This document shows, one piece after another, positions 16,516 to 25,403 of a stretch of 36,149 nt of DNA. Within the stretch, counting starts at the first letter, position 1. Every line of letters begins with the position of its first letter. The notes beneath the pieces are model-generated. The model worked only from the letters and a program-made list of their open reading frames with translations, was not told the origin of the DNA and made no database searches. The stretch is from Candidatus Firestoneibacteriota bacterium (GTDB taxonomy: Bacteria; Oederibacteriota; D2-FULL-39-29), in the NCBI GenBank assembly GCA_903928075.1, contig CAIYPD010000124.1:1-36149 (forward strand), in the 5' to 3' direction. The position numbers and the translations under genes are program-made.

Positions 16516-17130
16516 TTACTTTTTTTCTATTTCGTGGAGGCCTTTTTTCACATATTCTTTATAGTCAAACTTCGGGCTTTGTTCTTTATTATGACAGGAG
16601 ATACAGTAACTTTCGGTAATCTTTGTATTAATAAATTTCTTTCTATCCTCTTTAGCCGCTGATTTATGCAGGCTCCCGGGGCCATGACAGCCTTCACAGG
16701 TTACATTTTTCATCTGCTCGTCCGCGGTCGCTATAGCAAAGCCCCCGATCAGGCCGGATCCGGTAGTGTGACAGGCCACACATTCCTCTTTTTTATCCGA
16801 GGCCTTATCCACCAGGATTTTAAAAGCACCGGCATGCGGTGTGGTTAGCCAGGATTTATAGGTCTTCATATGGCACATCTTGCATTTATTTACCCCGATA
16901 TAGGTAGCCCTCCGGCCTTCTTCCACATTGTCAGGTTTTTTATCAAAGGCATGCTTCTCTTTATATATTTTGCCGTTATCCGTCATTTCTTCTCCGCCGG
17001 CCACATTAGCGTGGCATACAGCACAGGCAAGACTTTCTTTAGCCGCATAACGGGGTGTGGCGAAGACCATACTTACCAGCAAGCCTGCAAAAACCAGCAC
17101 AGTTTTACCCAAAATATTTTCTATTCTCAT
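16516..17130 (-). CDS. Secreted pentaheme cytochrome c (cytochrome c-554-like)
   Basis: A 204-residue protein with a signal peptide (hydrophobic to about residue 29, cleavage near ATPRYA). It has five heme motifs: CAVCH (Cys36), CKMCH (Cys83), CVACH (Cys117), CEGCH (Cys145) and CISCH (Cys176). The block YIGVNKCKMCHMKTYKSW followed by a His-rich HAGAF is typical of the cytochrome c-554 domain. With no anchor after cleavage it should be a soluble periplasmic shuttle. It starts 28 bases after the ahbB stop, so heme synthesis and cytochrome genes are joined in one run. Confidence 0.9.
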   Translation of the reverse strand: MRIENILGKTVLVFAGLLVSMVFATPRYAAKESLACAVCHANVAGGEEMTDNGKIYKEKHAFDKKPDNVEEGRRATYIGVNKCKMCHMKTYKSWLTTPHAGAFKILVDKASDKKEECVACHTTGSGLIGGFAIATADEQMKNVTCEGCHGPGSLHKSAAKEDRKKFINTKITESYCISCHNKEQSPKFDYKEYVKKGLHEIEKK

Positions 17131-17158
17131 TTTCCCGTCCTCTCTTCTTTATTTTCTT

Positions 17159-17620
17159 CTAAATAAAATTAGGAGTTGTTTTTTTCAACTCTTTTATTGA
17201 TCGTAATATTTTGTAATTTTTTATCTTTGTAGCCCGGGCAACTTTTATTATATTCTTTTGCAACTCTGTTTTACTCTTTGCATGTATCATTGTATACAGA
17301 TTATACGGCCAGTTTGGCAGTGTTGCTCTTTCATAGCAGTGAGAGACGAAAGCAAACCTCGAAGCCGCTTTTCCCTGTTTAACTACTTGAGCTTCACCTG
17401 CATTCCAGACCACCATAGCATTGCTCGTTATTCCCACCCTGCGATGCGAAAGCGCAACCCCCGTTCTTCGTATCGTCTTGTTTCTGACCATACCTTTTAC
17501 CTTTTCAAGTAAAAGATCTTCTTTTATTTTTAATATATCCGCCAGTTCCGAGAACGGTCTTTTTGTCAGCGGATAGCCCTGTTTTAATATTTTAATTATT
17601 TTTTTGTCTAATTCTTTCAT
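17159..17620 (-). CDS. ahbB: Siroheme decarboxylase subunit AhbB (NirG/L-like)
   Basis: AhbA and AhbB form the heterodimer that removes the two acetate carboxyls of siroheme to give 12,18-didecarboxysiroheme. The 153-residue protein has an AsnC/Lrp-like winged helix (residues 1-60) and a RAM-like ligand domain. It carries the family signature VSHCYERATLPNWPYNLYTM (about residues 92-111), in which His and Tyr near the cofactor are conserved. Its start overlaps the ahbA stop by 4 bases. The order ahbD-ahbA-ahbB with heme genes upstream rules out a simple Lrp regulator. Confidence 0.92.
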   Translation of the reverse strand: MKELDKKIIKILKQGYPLTKRPFSELADILKIKEDLLLEKVKGMVRNKTIRRTGVALSHRRVGITSNAMVVWNAGEAQVVKQGKAASRFAFVSHCYERATLPNWPYNLYTMIHAKSKTELQKNIIKVARATKIKNYKILRSIKELKKTTPNFI

Positions 17621-18063
17621 ATTTGAAATACCGCCACGATCTTAAAGAGCCTTACTGACGGCAGTGAAAATATCTCGGCTATCCCGGTCTTATTCCTGAG
17701 CTCTTTTAAAATCAAATCCAGCCTCGTCTTATTCTTCGCCACTATCGCAAACCAGATATTGTACTCCCCTTCCCTCAAGTAATTATGAGTGATCTCCGGA
17801 TACGCGTTTATCATCTTTACGGCGCTTTTAAGTTTTTTTAACGGCACTTTTGCCGCCACCAGAGTGCTTGTATATTTCAATTTTCTAGAGTCAAAAGACG
17901 GGCCAAAATGCCTTATTATTTTCTTAGCTTTAAGATACGCCAGCCGCTTGATAACCTCTTCTTCCCTCATCTTAAGTTTTTTTCCCAAAGCCAGGTACGG
18001 CCGCGCAACCACCGGAAACTCTCTTTGTATCAGATTCAGTAGTTTTCTGTCTTTCGCGGTCAT
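17617..18063 (-). CDS. ahbA: Siroheme decarboxylase subunit AhbA
   Basis: The 148-residue partner of AhbB, with the same AsnC/Lrp-derived fold: N-terminal helix-turn-helix-like region (LLNLIQREFPVVARPYLALG) and a C-terminal domain with HNYLREGEYNIWFAIVA. That last motif is the AhbA/NirD counterpart of the HCYER...NLYTM block. It catalyses siroheme decarboxylation as a dimer with AhbB in the cytosol. It overlaps ahbD and ahbB by 4 bases on each side, consistent with coupled 1:1 synthesis. Confidence 0.92.
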   Translation of the reverse strand: MTAKDRKLLNLIQREFPVVARPYLALGKKLKMREEEVIKRLAYLKAKKIIRHFGPSFDSRKLKYTSTLVAAKVPLKKLKSAVKMINAYPEITHNYLREGEYNIWFAIVAKNKTRLDLILKELRNKTGIAEIFSLPSVRLFKIVAVFQI

Positions 18064-19121
18064 TTATTCTGCCCCTGCAGTTTTTTAGGCTGATAAGAGC
18101 AGTAGGGTTCCTCGCTCATATAATTACCGTTGTTGGTCAGGCCTCTCGCCCGGCAGCCGCCGCAGACATTCACATATTCACAAACTCCGCATTTACCGGT
18201 GAGGAGTTTTCTGTTCCTTAACTCATTAAATACGGGGGAGTTTTCCCAGATATCTTTAAGCTTCTGTTTTCTGAGATTACCGGCCTTAGCCGGCAGGTAT
18301 CCGCAAGGGAGCACATCTGCGTTTGCGCCGATAAACATGACGGCTATCCCGCCAAGACAGCCTTTATTCAAATTCTCCATGCCGGGAGGCAGCTTAGGCA
18401 TTACAGGCATTTCTTTTCCCTGCCTCAAAATCCGGTTAAAGTGCGGCGCACAGGTGGCTTTAATATTTATTTTTGTCTTCTTTTTCTCCTCAATAAGCCA
18501 GCTTAAAACATTTTCATATTCTTCAGGCGTTAGCTCATCCTCTATCATTTCTTTGCCCCGGCCTGTCGGAACCAGCAGGAATATATGAAAGGCATCCGCC
18601 CCGAGTTTTTCTACCAGTTTTATTATCCCGGGGAGGTCCTTCATGTTTCTTTTTGTGACCGCCGAATTTATCTGTACCGGAAGTCCGGCTTTGATAATAT
18701 TCTCTATTCCTTTAATTGCCAGATCAAAAGCTCCGGCCCGGCCCCGGAAATTATCATGTATTTGTGCATTTGAGCCATCCAGGCTTATGCTTACCTTTAC
18801 TATTCCGGCTTCTTTTATCTTCTTTGCTGCCTCCGGAGTTACCATAGTGCCTTCGGTGGCCAGCAGGGTCCTGATTTTTTTACTCGAGTATTTTATAATA
18901 TCGTAAATGTCCGGCTTTAACAGGGGTTCCCCTCCGCTCAAAATCAGCAGGGGATTACAATAACCGGCAATATCGTCAATTATCCGCAATACCTCCGGCG
19001 TCGAAAGCTCATCCGGCCCGGGTTTTTCTGTCGCACACGCGCGGCAATGGGCGCACTTCAAATTACAGGCTTTAGTCAACTCCCAGAATATGAGATGCGG
19101 AAATTCTACTTTAATATCCAC
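18060..19121 (-). CDS. ahbD: Radical SAM heme synthase AhbD
   Basis: AhbD oxidatively decarboxylates the two propionates of Fe-coproporphyrin III to vinyl groups, the last step of the siroheme-dependent route to heme b. The 353-residue protein has the radical SAM triad CNLKCAHC (Cys19, Cys23, Cys26), the GGEPLL motif, and a SPASM-like C-terminal cysteine set ([17 protein letters not shown] and EPYCSYQ) for an auxiliary Fe-S cluster. The N-terminus [20 protein letters not shown] is typical of AhbD rather than AhbC. The start overlaps hemB by 16 bases. Confidence 0.88.
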   Translation of the reverse strand: MDIKVEFPHLIFWELTKACNLKCAHCRACATEKPGPDELSTPEVLRIIDDIAGYCNPLLILSGGEPLLKPDIYDIIKYSSKKIRTLLATEGTMVTPEAAKKIKEAGIVKVSISLDGSNAQIHDNFRGRAGAFDLAIKGIENIIKAGLPVQINSAVTKRNMKDLPGIIKLVEKLGADAFHIFLLVPTGRGKEMIEDELTPEEYENVLSWLIEEKKKTKINIKATCAPHFNRILRQGKEMPVMPKLPPGMENLNKGCLGGIAVMFIGANADVLPCGYLPAKAGNLRKQKLKDIWENSPVFNELRNRKLLTGKCGVCEYVNVCGGCRARGLTNNGNYMSEEPYCSYQPKKLQGQNK

Positions 19122-20083
19122 TTTGATTTCGCCGCCTCTTTTGCATGATAGGTTATTATAATATCCGCTCCGGCTCTTTTAATACTTGTTAGAATTTCTA
19201 TGACAATTCCGGCCTCATCTATCCAGCCTTTTTGCGCTGCGGCTTTTACCATACTATATTCCCCGCTGACATTATAGGCTGCAAGCGGCACAAGATATTG
19301 TTCTTTTGCTCTTCTAATTATATCAAGATAGGAGAGTGCCGGCTTCACCATGACTATATCCGCTCCCTCTTCGATATCTTCCTGAATCTCCAGCAGCGCC
19401 TCATTGCTATTTGCATAGTTCATCTGATAAGATTTCCTGTCCCCGAACTTGGGGGCTGAAAAGGCAGCCTCTCTGAAGGGCCCGTAAAAGCTCGAGGAAT
19501 ATTTTGCCGCATAGCTCATAATGGGCAAATTCATAAAGCCTGAACCGTCCAAAGCTTCCCTTAGAGCTTGAATGCGCCCGTCCATCATATCGGAAGGCGC
19601 CACAATGTCTGCACCCGCCAGAGCATGAGAAACAGCAATATCGCCCAGTATTTTGAGTGTTTCGTCGTTTAGTATCTCGCCTTTCTCAATAATTCCGCAA
19701 TGGCCGTGAGAGGTATACTCGCAGAGGCAAATATCGGTAATAACCACCAGCTCGGGAAACCGTTTTTTTATCTCCCGTACCGCTTTCTGGACTATACCGT
19801 TCTCCGCAAAACTTCCTGAACCGATTTCATCTTTCTTATCCGGTATTCCAAACAATAATACGGCGGTTATCCCGGCTTTTCTTATCTCAGCAATTTCTAT
19901 CAGCACCTTATCAACAGAAAAATGAAAAACCCCCGGCATAGAATTAATCTCTTTTTTTACGCCCTTTCCCGTAACTATAAATAAAGGATAGACAAAATCC
20001 TTTACGGATAAAATAGTCTCCGAGACCAGATCTCTTACTTCTTTTTTCATTCTAAGTCTTCTTAATCTCTGAATAGGAAACAT
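19106..20083 (-). CDS. hemB: Porphobilinogen synthase (5-aminolevulinate dehydratase)
   Basis: Condenses two 5-aminolevulinate to porphobilinogen. The 325-residue protein carries both Schiff-base lysines, Lys195 ([14 protein letters not shown]) and Lys248 ([12 protein letters not shown]). The cysteines of a zinc-type active site are in [14 protein letters not shown] (Cys119, Cys121, Cys129), so this is a zinc-dependent form, not the Mg/Asp form. TGGAGGT precedes the ATG at 20083 and touches the ahbC stop. It is embedded between ahbC and ahbD. Confidence 0.97.
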   Translation of the reverse strand: MFPIQRLRRLRMKKEVRDLVSETILSVKDFVYPLFIVTGKGVKKEINSMPGVFHFSVDKVLIEIAEIRKAGITAVLLFGIPDKKDEIGSGSFAENGIVQKAVREIKKRFPELVVITDICLCEYTSHGHCGIIEKGEILNDETLKILGDIAVSHALAGADIVAPSDMMDGRIQALREALDGSGFMNLPIMSYAAKYSSSFYGPFREAAFSAPKFGDRKSYQMNYANSNEALLEIQEDIEEGADIVMVKPALSYLDIIRRAKEQYLVPLAAYNVSGEYSMVKAAAQKGWIDEAGIVIEILTSIKRAGADIIITYHAKEAAKSKWILK

Positions 20084-20097
20084 TTATACCTCCAAAA

Positions 20098-21279
20098 CTA
20101 GACTCTTGTGCTAATTTCTTCTTCCGTCAAATAGCATGCCGGATCTTCCATCCAGGGATCATCATAGACGGCTTCCGCCCGGGCCCTGAAATTTCCGTTA
20201 CAGATATCAACCCAAACACACCGGCCGCACCGGCCTTTTAAAAGTTTTTTCCTGTCTTTTAAGCCTTTCATTATCGGATTAGAGGTATCATCCCAGATAT
20301 CCCCGAACTTCCTGTCTTTAATGTTTCCGAAGGTTTGATTTCTCCAGAACTGGTCGGGATGAACATTTCCGAAACAATCAATACACGCAATTCCGATACC
20401 GGTGCTATTACCGCCGGTATATTGCAGGAGCTTTAAAACTGACGCGGCCCGTTTCGGGTCTATTTTTCTTAATTTAAGATAGAGATACACGCCGTCGGTA
20501 TGATTATCTACGGTTAAAATATCTTTATTGTAACCTTTTTCCTGAAACTTAACTGTTCTCTCAATAATATAATCTACTATTTCTCTTTTTCTTTCAAGAG
20601 GCACATCCTCTTTAATCAGGTCCTTCCCCCGGCCGCTGTAGACCAGGTGATAGAAACAGGCCCTATTTATACCCTCATTTTCAATAAAGTTAAATATCTC
20701 GGGCAAGTCGTCAATATTTCCTTTTGTAAGTGTGAGCCTCAGGCCGCTTTTTAAGCCCGCTTTGACGCAATTTCTAAAACCTTCCCTGGCTTTTTCGAAA
20801 GCGCCCTTGACCCCGCGGAACTTATCATTGACCTCGCCTATCCCGTCAAGACTAATACCAATATAACTGAAATCGCTGTCTTTTAATTTTTTAGCAACTT
20901 CTGTGGTAATAAGCGTGCCGTTGGTGGAAAGAACCACCCGCATCCCCGCGGCTTTAGCAAAATCCGCCAACTCAAAAAGATCAGGGCGGATTACCGGTTC
21001 CCCGCCGGAAAATAAAAATACCGGGGCCTTATATTCCGCAAGTTCCGTTATCATTTTTTTTGCCTGCTCTGTGGTGAGTTCGTCCTTGTACCTTTTATCA
21101 TCGGCGTTGATATAGCAATGCACGCATTTCAGGTTGCACTTCTGCAGGGAGTTCCAGACTATTATCGGCTTCTTTACTCTTGCGAACTGCAATAGGTTCG
21201 CCGGCAAATTCTTATCCCCGTATCTTAAAACATCGCCTTCGGAGACCGTCCCGCAGTATAACTTGGATATTCCTATCAT
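20098..21279 (-). CDS. ahbC: Radical SAM Fe-coproporphyrin III synthase AhbC (12,18-didecarboxysiroheme deacetylase)
   Basis: AhbC removes the two acetate side chains of 12,18-didecarboxysiroheme, giving Fe-coproporphyrin III. The 393-residue protein begins MIGISKLYCGTVSEGDVLRY, a conserved AhbC N-terminus. It has CNLKCVHC (Cys48, Cys52, Cys55), GGEPVIRPDLF, and a C-terminal cysteine region CGRCVWVDICNGNFRARAEA with DPACY near the end. These separate it from AhbD. The start overlaps the cobA-hemD stop by 4 bases; hemB follows after 14 bases. Confidence 0.92.
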   Translation of the reverse strand: MIGISKLYCGTVSEGDVLRYGDKNLPANLLQFARVKKPIIVWNSLQKCNLKCVHCYINADDKRYKDELTTEQAKKMITELAEYKAPVFLFSGGEPVIRPDLFELADFAKAAGMRVVLSTNGTLITTEVAKKLKDSDFSYIGISLDGIGEVNDKFRGVKGAFEKAREGFRNCVKAGLKSGLRLTLTKGNIDDLPEIFNFIENEGINRACFYHLVYSGRGKDLIKEDVPLERKREIVDYIIERTVKFQEKGYNKDILTVDNHTDGVYLYLKLRKIDPKRAASVLKLLQYTGGNSTGIGIACIDCFGNVHPDQFWRNQTFGNIKDRKFGDIWDDTSNPIMKGLKDRKKLLKGRCGRCVWVDICNGNFRARAEAVYDDPWMEDPACYLTEEEISTRV

Positions 21280-22775
21280 AGTTCCTCGCAGATTGAATTA
21301 GCTAGATCCTTAATAGTGTAATTTTTTGGTTGTATATCCACCCGGTATTTTAATTGTTTCAGGGTCTTTGTAGTTATGGGCCCTATGCTGGCAATCCCGG
21401 CTCGCTTAAGATACTTTTTGTATTTAACCGCAAGCCTGTCAAAGTTAATAACCGTAGAAGAACTTGTAAAGGTAATACAATCAATTTTCTTATTTATTGC
21501 CGCTTTTACGAAGGCCCGGGGAATGTTTTTTTCCGCCGCCGTAACATATACCGGCAAATCGTCAACCAGTGCTTTATTTTTTCTTAATAAAAGAGGCAAA
21601 ATATCTCTTCCCTCTTTAGCCCGGGGCAAAAGTATCTTTTTGCCTGCAACCCTGCCCAGTACTTTGAAAAGGGCTTCGGCTTTATATTCCGCAGGCAGAT
21701 AAACCGCTTCTAAACCTTTATGGCTAAGGACGCTTGCAGTGACCGGGCCTATAGCATAGATTTCCTTTCCCTTTAAATCTTTAAGCTTACCTGCTTCCAA
21801 AAGCATATCAGTGAATATTGCCGCACCATTAACACTCGTAAATATTATTTTGTCATAGCTCTTTATGTTGGAAACGGCCTCTTTTATCCCTGCATCCGGC
21901 CTCAAAGCAATAATTTTAATAGTCGGAAATTCAATTACTTTTGCCCCGGCCGCTTCCAGTAACGCCGTAAAACTGCTGGCCTGAACGGCCGCTCTTGTAG
22001 TTACTATGGTTTTACCGGCAAGAGGAGTTTTTTCAAACCAACCCAATTTCTTTCTTAAATTTACCACCTTACCGGCCACAATTATAGCCGGCGCCGTGAT
22101 ACCTGCACTTTTTACTTTTTCACAGATATTTTCAAGAGTGCCCGTACAAACAAGCTGTTCTTTGGTGGTGGCCCTTTGAATAATGCCGACCGGCGTGGTT
22201 TTTGGTTTTCCGGCAGCAATAAACTTTTTTACAATACCGGAAAGATTGCTCATGCCCATTAATATTACAACCGTGTCTACACCCTGAATAAGTTTGGTCC
22301 AGTTTATGGAAGAACTCTTTTTATTTGCATCCTCGTGCCCCGTAACAAAGCAGACGGAGGACGCAAGTTTCCGGTGCGTTAAGGGAATCCCCGCGTAAGT
22401 CGGCCCCGCAATAGCCGAGGAGACACCCGGAATTACCTCGAACTTTATGCCGTGCTTTTTCAAGACCTCGAGTTCTTCAGCGCCCCGCCCGAAAATAATA
22501 GGGTCACCGCCTTTGAGCCGGATCACCATACCGTTAGTTTTAGCTTTTTTTACTATAAGTTCATTTATTTCTTTTTGTTTCATAACATGAAAGGTGCCGG
22601 ATTTTCCCGCGTAGATCAGTTCCGCCCCGCGTTTGGCGTATTTTAAAAACTTCTTGTTAACCAGATTATCATAAATAATAACATCCGCAGCTTTAATACA
22701 GTCAAGCCCTTTTAAGGTCAATAGGCCAAAATCTCCCGGCCCGGCCCCTACCAGAAATACTTTTCCGCTTTTCAT
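21276..22775 (-). CDS. cobA-hemD: Fused uroporphyrinogen-III C-methyltransferase / uroporphyrinogen-III synthase
   Basis: The 499-residue protein joins two steps. Residues 1 to about 245 are SUMT/CobA, which uses SAM to make precorrin-2 (VFLVGAGPGDFGLLTLKG, RLKGGDPIIFGRGAEE, AGPTYAGIPLTHR). Residues about 250-499 are HemD, which cyclises hydroxymethylbilane (KTIVTTRAAVQASSF, IIFTSVNGAAIF, CITFTSSSTVINF). This fusion channels uroporphyrinogen III towards siroheme, as expected where heme is made from siroheme. It overlaps hemC and ahbC by 4 bases each. No separate hemE, hemF/N, hemG or hemH is seen. Confidence 0.95.
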   Translation of the reverse strand: MKSGKVFLVGAGPGDFGLLTLKGLDCIKAADVIIYDNLVNKKFLKYAKRGAELIYAGKSGTFHVMKQKEINELIVKKAKTNGMVIRLKGGDPIIFGRGAEELEVLKKHGIKFEVIPGVSSAIAGPTYAGIPLTHRKLASSVCFVTGHEDANKKSSSINWTKLIQGVDTVVILMGMSNLSGIVKKFIAAGKPKTTPVGIIQRATTKEQLVCTGTLENICEKVKSAGITAPAIIVAGKVVNLRKKLGWFEKTPLAGKTIVTTRAAVQASSFTALLEAAGAKVIEFPTIKIIALRPDAGIKEAVSNIKSYDKIIFTSVNGAAIFTDMLLEAGKLKDLKGKEIYAIGPVTASVLSHKGLEAVYLPAEYKAEALFKVLGRVAGKKILLPRAKEGRDILPLLLRKNKALVDDLPVYVTAAEKNIPRAFVKAAINKKIDCITFTSSSTVINFDRLAVKYKKYLKRAGIASIGPITTKTLKQLKYRVDIQPKNYTIKDLANSICEEL

Positions 22776-23704
22776 GGTTTTTTCTCTGCTTTATTTTCAA
22801 TTATTTTTTTTGCGTTTTGCCTTATTAGTTTCTGCGCAAGCTTTTGACCAAGCGCGGCACTGTCTTCTACTAAACCTTCTTCTTTGTCCTTTATAGACAC
22901 TTTTCCGTCCGGGCTTGTTACCGAGGCCTCAATTACAAGTTTATTACCGTAAACCCCGGCATTTGCGCCTACAGGCACCTGGCAGCCGCCGCCGAGTTCT
23001 TTAAGCAGCGCTCTTTCGCAAAGCACCACCGCGGCCGAAATGTTGTCGTTTAAAACTGCGCAGATTGCCTTAATTTCTTCATCGCCTTTTCTTAGTTCTA
23101 TCCCCAGGGCGCCCTGCCCTACAGAAGGCAGTATAATTTCATAAGGAATTATTTCTGAGACCAGGCTCTCTAAACCCAGCCTCCTTATGCCTGCCAGCGC
23201 CAGTATTATCCCGTCATAAGCACCGCTTTCCAGCTTCTTAATTCTTGTATCCAGATTACCTCTTAAATCTTTTATCTGCAGATCCATTCTAAAATGCTTT
23301 AACTGCGCGATTCTGCGCAAACTACTCGTCCCGATAACGGCGCCTTTCTTCAATTCCGCAAGCTTCCCGCAGGTCTTAGATATTAAGATATCGTGATTAT
23401 CCTCCCTTTTGGTTATAGCTCCGAGCAAAAGAGCTCCGGCCAGGTCAACAGGGACATCTTTCATACTGTGGACCGCCAGATCAGCACTGCCGTTTAAAAG
23501 GGCTTCTTCTATTTCTTTTATGAACATCCCCTTGTCCGGTATCTTAGAAAGCGGCACATCGTTAATAATATCCCCGGTGGTTTTTACGATAAGTATCTCA
23601 AACACTGTTTGTTTAAAACTTTTCTCCAGTTCCGTTTTAATATGATTTGCCTGCACTAAGGCCAGTTTACTCCCGCGCGAAGCTATTACAATTTTATCTT
23701 TCAT
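22772..23704 (-). CDS. hemC: Hydroxymethylbilane synthase (porphobilinogen deaminase)
   Basis: Polymerises four porphobilinogens into hydroxymethylbilane. The 310-residue protein has the N-terminal IASRGSKLALVQAN motif, the catalytic Asp in VHSMKDVP (Asp83), the RRIAQLKHFRMDLQIKDLRG block, and Cys241 (ELGGGCQVPVGA) that carries the dipyrromethane cofactor. It lies 4 bases after the precorrin-2 dehydrogenase gene and overlaps cobA-hemD. Confidence 0.97.
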   Translation of the reverse strand: MKDKIVIASRGSKLALVQANHIKTELEKSFKQTVFEILIVKTTGDIINDVPLSKIPDKGMFIKEIEEALLNGSADLAVHSMKDVPVDLAGALLLGAITKREDNHDILISKTCGKLAELKKGAVIGTSSLRRIAQLKHFRMDLQIKDLRGNLDTRIKKLESGAYDGIILALAGIRRLGLESLVSEIIPYEIILPSVGQGALGIELRKGDEEIKAICAVLNDNISAAVVLCERALLKELGGGCQVPVGANAGVYGNKLVIEASVTSPDGKVSIKDKEEGLVEDSAALGQKLAQKLIRQNAKKIIENKAEKKP

Positions 23705-23708
23705 TTTA

Positions 23709-24338
23709 TCAGCTCAGTCCCTGTTCTTTTAACTTTTCGAGCACCGCATTTTCAATTTGCGGCCCGCTTAATTTTCTATTTTTTTTAAGAAACGCCTCGT
23801 TTATGATACTATTCCAGACTTTCTCTTTCTTTTTCTTGTCTAATTTTATTATCTTGCTTCTCATTTCCTTAAGCGGCTTAAGGAGACCTGCATATCCGCC
23901 GTACCTTTTCTCAATATCCTTTCTTAGATACTTTGCCAGAGAGGGGCTTACCCCGTTAGTCGATACCGTTATAGTCAAATCCCCGCGTTTTGCCATCGCC
24001 GGTAGTATAAAATCACAGAGTCCCGGGACATCCACAACATTAACCAGAACCTTTCTGCTTTTTGCTGCTGCCGATATTTTAGCGTTCAGCTCCATATTGT
24101 CCGTGGCAACGACGGCCAGGAATACATTCTTAAGATCCTTAAGCGAATACCTTTTTTTTATGTATTTAAACCGTTCATTCTTCTTTAGATTATTGAAATC
24201 CGGCACTATTTCCGGGCTTACTAGTTTTACCTTTGCACCAAAAGAGAGCAGAGCCCTGACCTTTCTATAGGCCACTTCTCCGCCGCCCACTACCAGGCAG
24301 GTTCTGCCTTTTAAATTAAGTTGAACCGGATAATACAT
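23709..24338 (-). CDS. Precorrin-2 dehydrogenase / sirohydrochlorin ferrochelatase (CysG N-terminal/Met8p type)
   Basis: Oxidises precorrin-2 to sirohydrochlorin with NAD+, and in many relatives also inserts Fe2+ to give siroheme. The 209-residue protein has the Rossmann loop VVGGGEVAYRK (residues 16-26), the catalytic-type Asp in VNVVDVPGLCDFILPA, and STNGVSPSLAKYLR. No other siroheme ferrochelatase (SirB or CbiX type) is visible, so this protein may do both steps, but chelatase activity cannot be proved from sequence. It sits between hemA and hemC. Confidence 0.92.
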   Translation of the reverse strand: MYYPVQLNLKGRTCLVVGGGEVAYRKVRALLSFGAKVKLVSPEIVPDFNNLKKNERFKYIKKRYSLKDLKNVFLAVVATDNMELNAKISAAAKSRKVLVNVVDVPGLCDFILPAMAKRGDLTITVSTNGVSPSLAKYLRKDIEKRYGGYAGLLKPLKEMRSKIIKLDKKKKEKVWNSIINEAFLKKNRKLSGPQIENAVLEKLKEQGLS

Positions 24339-24352
24339 TTTCTTTCTGGCCT

Positions 24353-25393
24353 CTAACTTGACTTTAACACAATTGAATTAAAATATTTTAAGAGATCTTC
24401 TTTTCCTTTCTCAGCAATCTCCTCGGCTTTACTAATACATTTTGCTCTTTCATCTTTGTTGTTATTAACGATCGACTCCAGATCATCGATGTTATACAGG
24501 TATACATTTTCAAGGTCATTAATCTTCGGGTCAATATTTCTCGGAACAGATATATCTATAAAAAAAAGCGGTTTTTGATTTCTCTTTTGCATGCACCTGT
24601 TGATTTCATCTCTTAATATAACAAAATGCGGCGCACCAGTAGAAACAATAACTATATCCGCTTTTAAAACATAGTCATAGAGGCTTTCATACTTTATGGC
24701 TTCGCCCCCGACCCGGGCAGCAAGCTCAACAGCATTTTCATAAGAACGGTTAGAAACAAATACCTTCTTGACCCCTTTTTTTATCAGATGCTTTGCGGTT
24801 AGTTCACTCATACTGCCGGCACCGACGATTACAATAGTTTTTTCTTCAAGTGTTTCAAATATTTTTTCGGCTAAATCCACGGCTATAGAACTTACCGAAA
24901 CCGGCAACCGGCCTATTTCGGTCTCGGTTCTTATCCTTTTTATAACCGCGAACATTTTCTGAAAAAGATTACCAAATATTTTTGCAACCGCACCATTCTG
25001 CCTCGCCCGGGCATAGGCTTCTTTTACCTGTCCGAATATCTGGGTCTCCCCGACAACCATTGAATCCAAACTCGCAGAAACCCGGATTATGTGCCTCAGC
25101 GCTTCACTGCCGACATAAGTATATAAATGTTGCTCAAAGAAGCTTCTATTTATCTTATGATAACCGCTGAAGAATTCCTTGATAGCCTCTTCCGCCTTCT
25201 CGAGTTCTTTTACCACAAGATACAATTCAACCCTGTTACAGGTTGAAAGTATTACCGCTTCCTTAACCATAGGCAAAGCTTTTAAGCCGGCAAGAGCGGC
25301 ATTCAACTCATTATCCTGAAATGCCAGCTTCTCTCTTATTTCCACAGGCGCATTTTTATGACTCAAGCCGACAATTATTATTTCCATAGTCAT
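24353..25393 (-). CDS. hemA: Glutamyl-tRNA reductase
   Basis: Reduces glutamyl-tRNA(Glu) to glutamate-1-semialdehyde, the first committed step of the C5 heme pathway. The 346-residue protein starts IIIVGLSHKNAPVEIREKLA, has the nucleophilic cysteine in STCNRVELY (Cys52) and the NADPH loop IVGAGSMSELTAKHL. The ATG at 25393 has AAGG eight bases upstream and follows the ccsA/hemX stop by 10 bases. An ATG two codons later is also possible; an upstream in-frame ATG at 25447 would add 18 residues inside the previous gene and is rejected. Regulation by heme, as in other HemA proteins, is plausible but unseen. Confidence 0.95.
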   Translation of the reverse strand: MTMEIIIVGLSHKNAPVEIREKLAFQDNELNAALAGLKALPMVKEAVILSTCNRVELYLVVKELEKAEEAIKEFFSGYHKINRSFFEQHLYTYVGSEALRHIIRVSASLDSMVVGETQIFGQVKEAYARARQNGAVAKIFGNLFQKMFAVIKRIRTETEIGRLPVSVSSIAVDLAEKIFETLEEKTIVIVGAGSMSELTAKHLIKKGVKKVFVSNRSYENAVELAARVGGEAIKYESLYDYVLKADIVIVSTGAPHFVILRDEINRCMQKRNQKPLFFIDISVPRNIDPKINDLENVYLYNIDDLESIVNNNKDERAKCISKAEEIAEKGKEDLLKYFNSIVLKSS

Positions 25394-25403
25394 CCGTTGT
25401 ACC

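Noticed and set aside
17159-18063. Two AsnC/Lrp-type transcription regulators
   Set aside because: The HCYER...NLYTM and HNYLREGEYN signatures and the surrounding ahbC, ahbD and hem genes fit the siroheme decarboxylase pair AhbA/AhbB instead.
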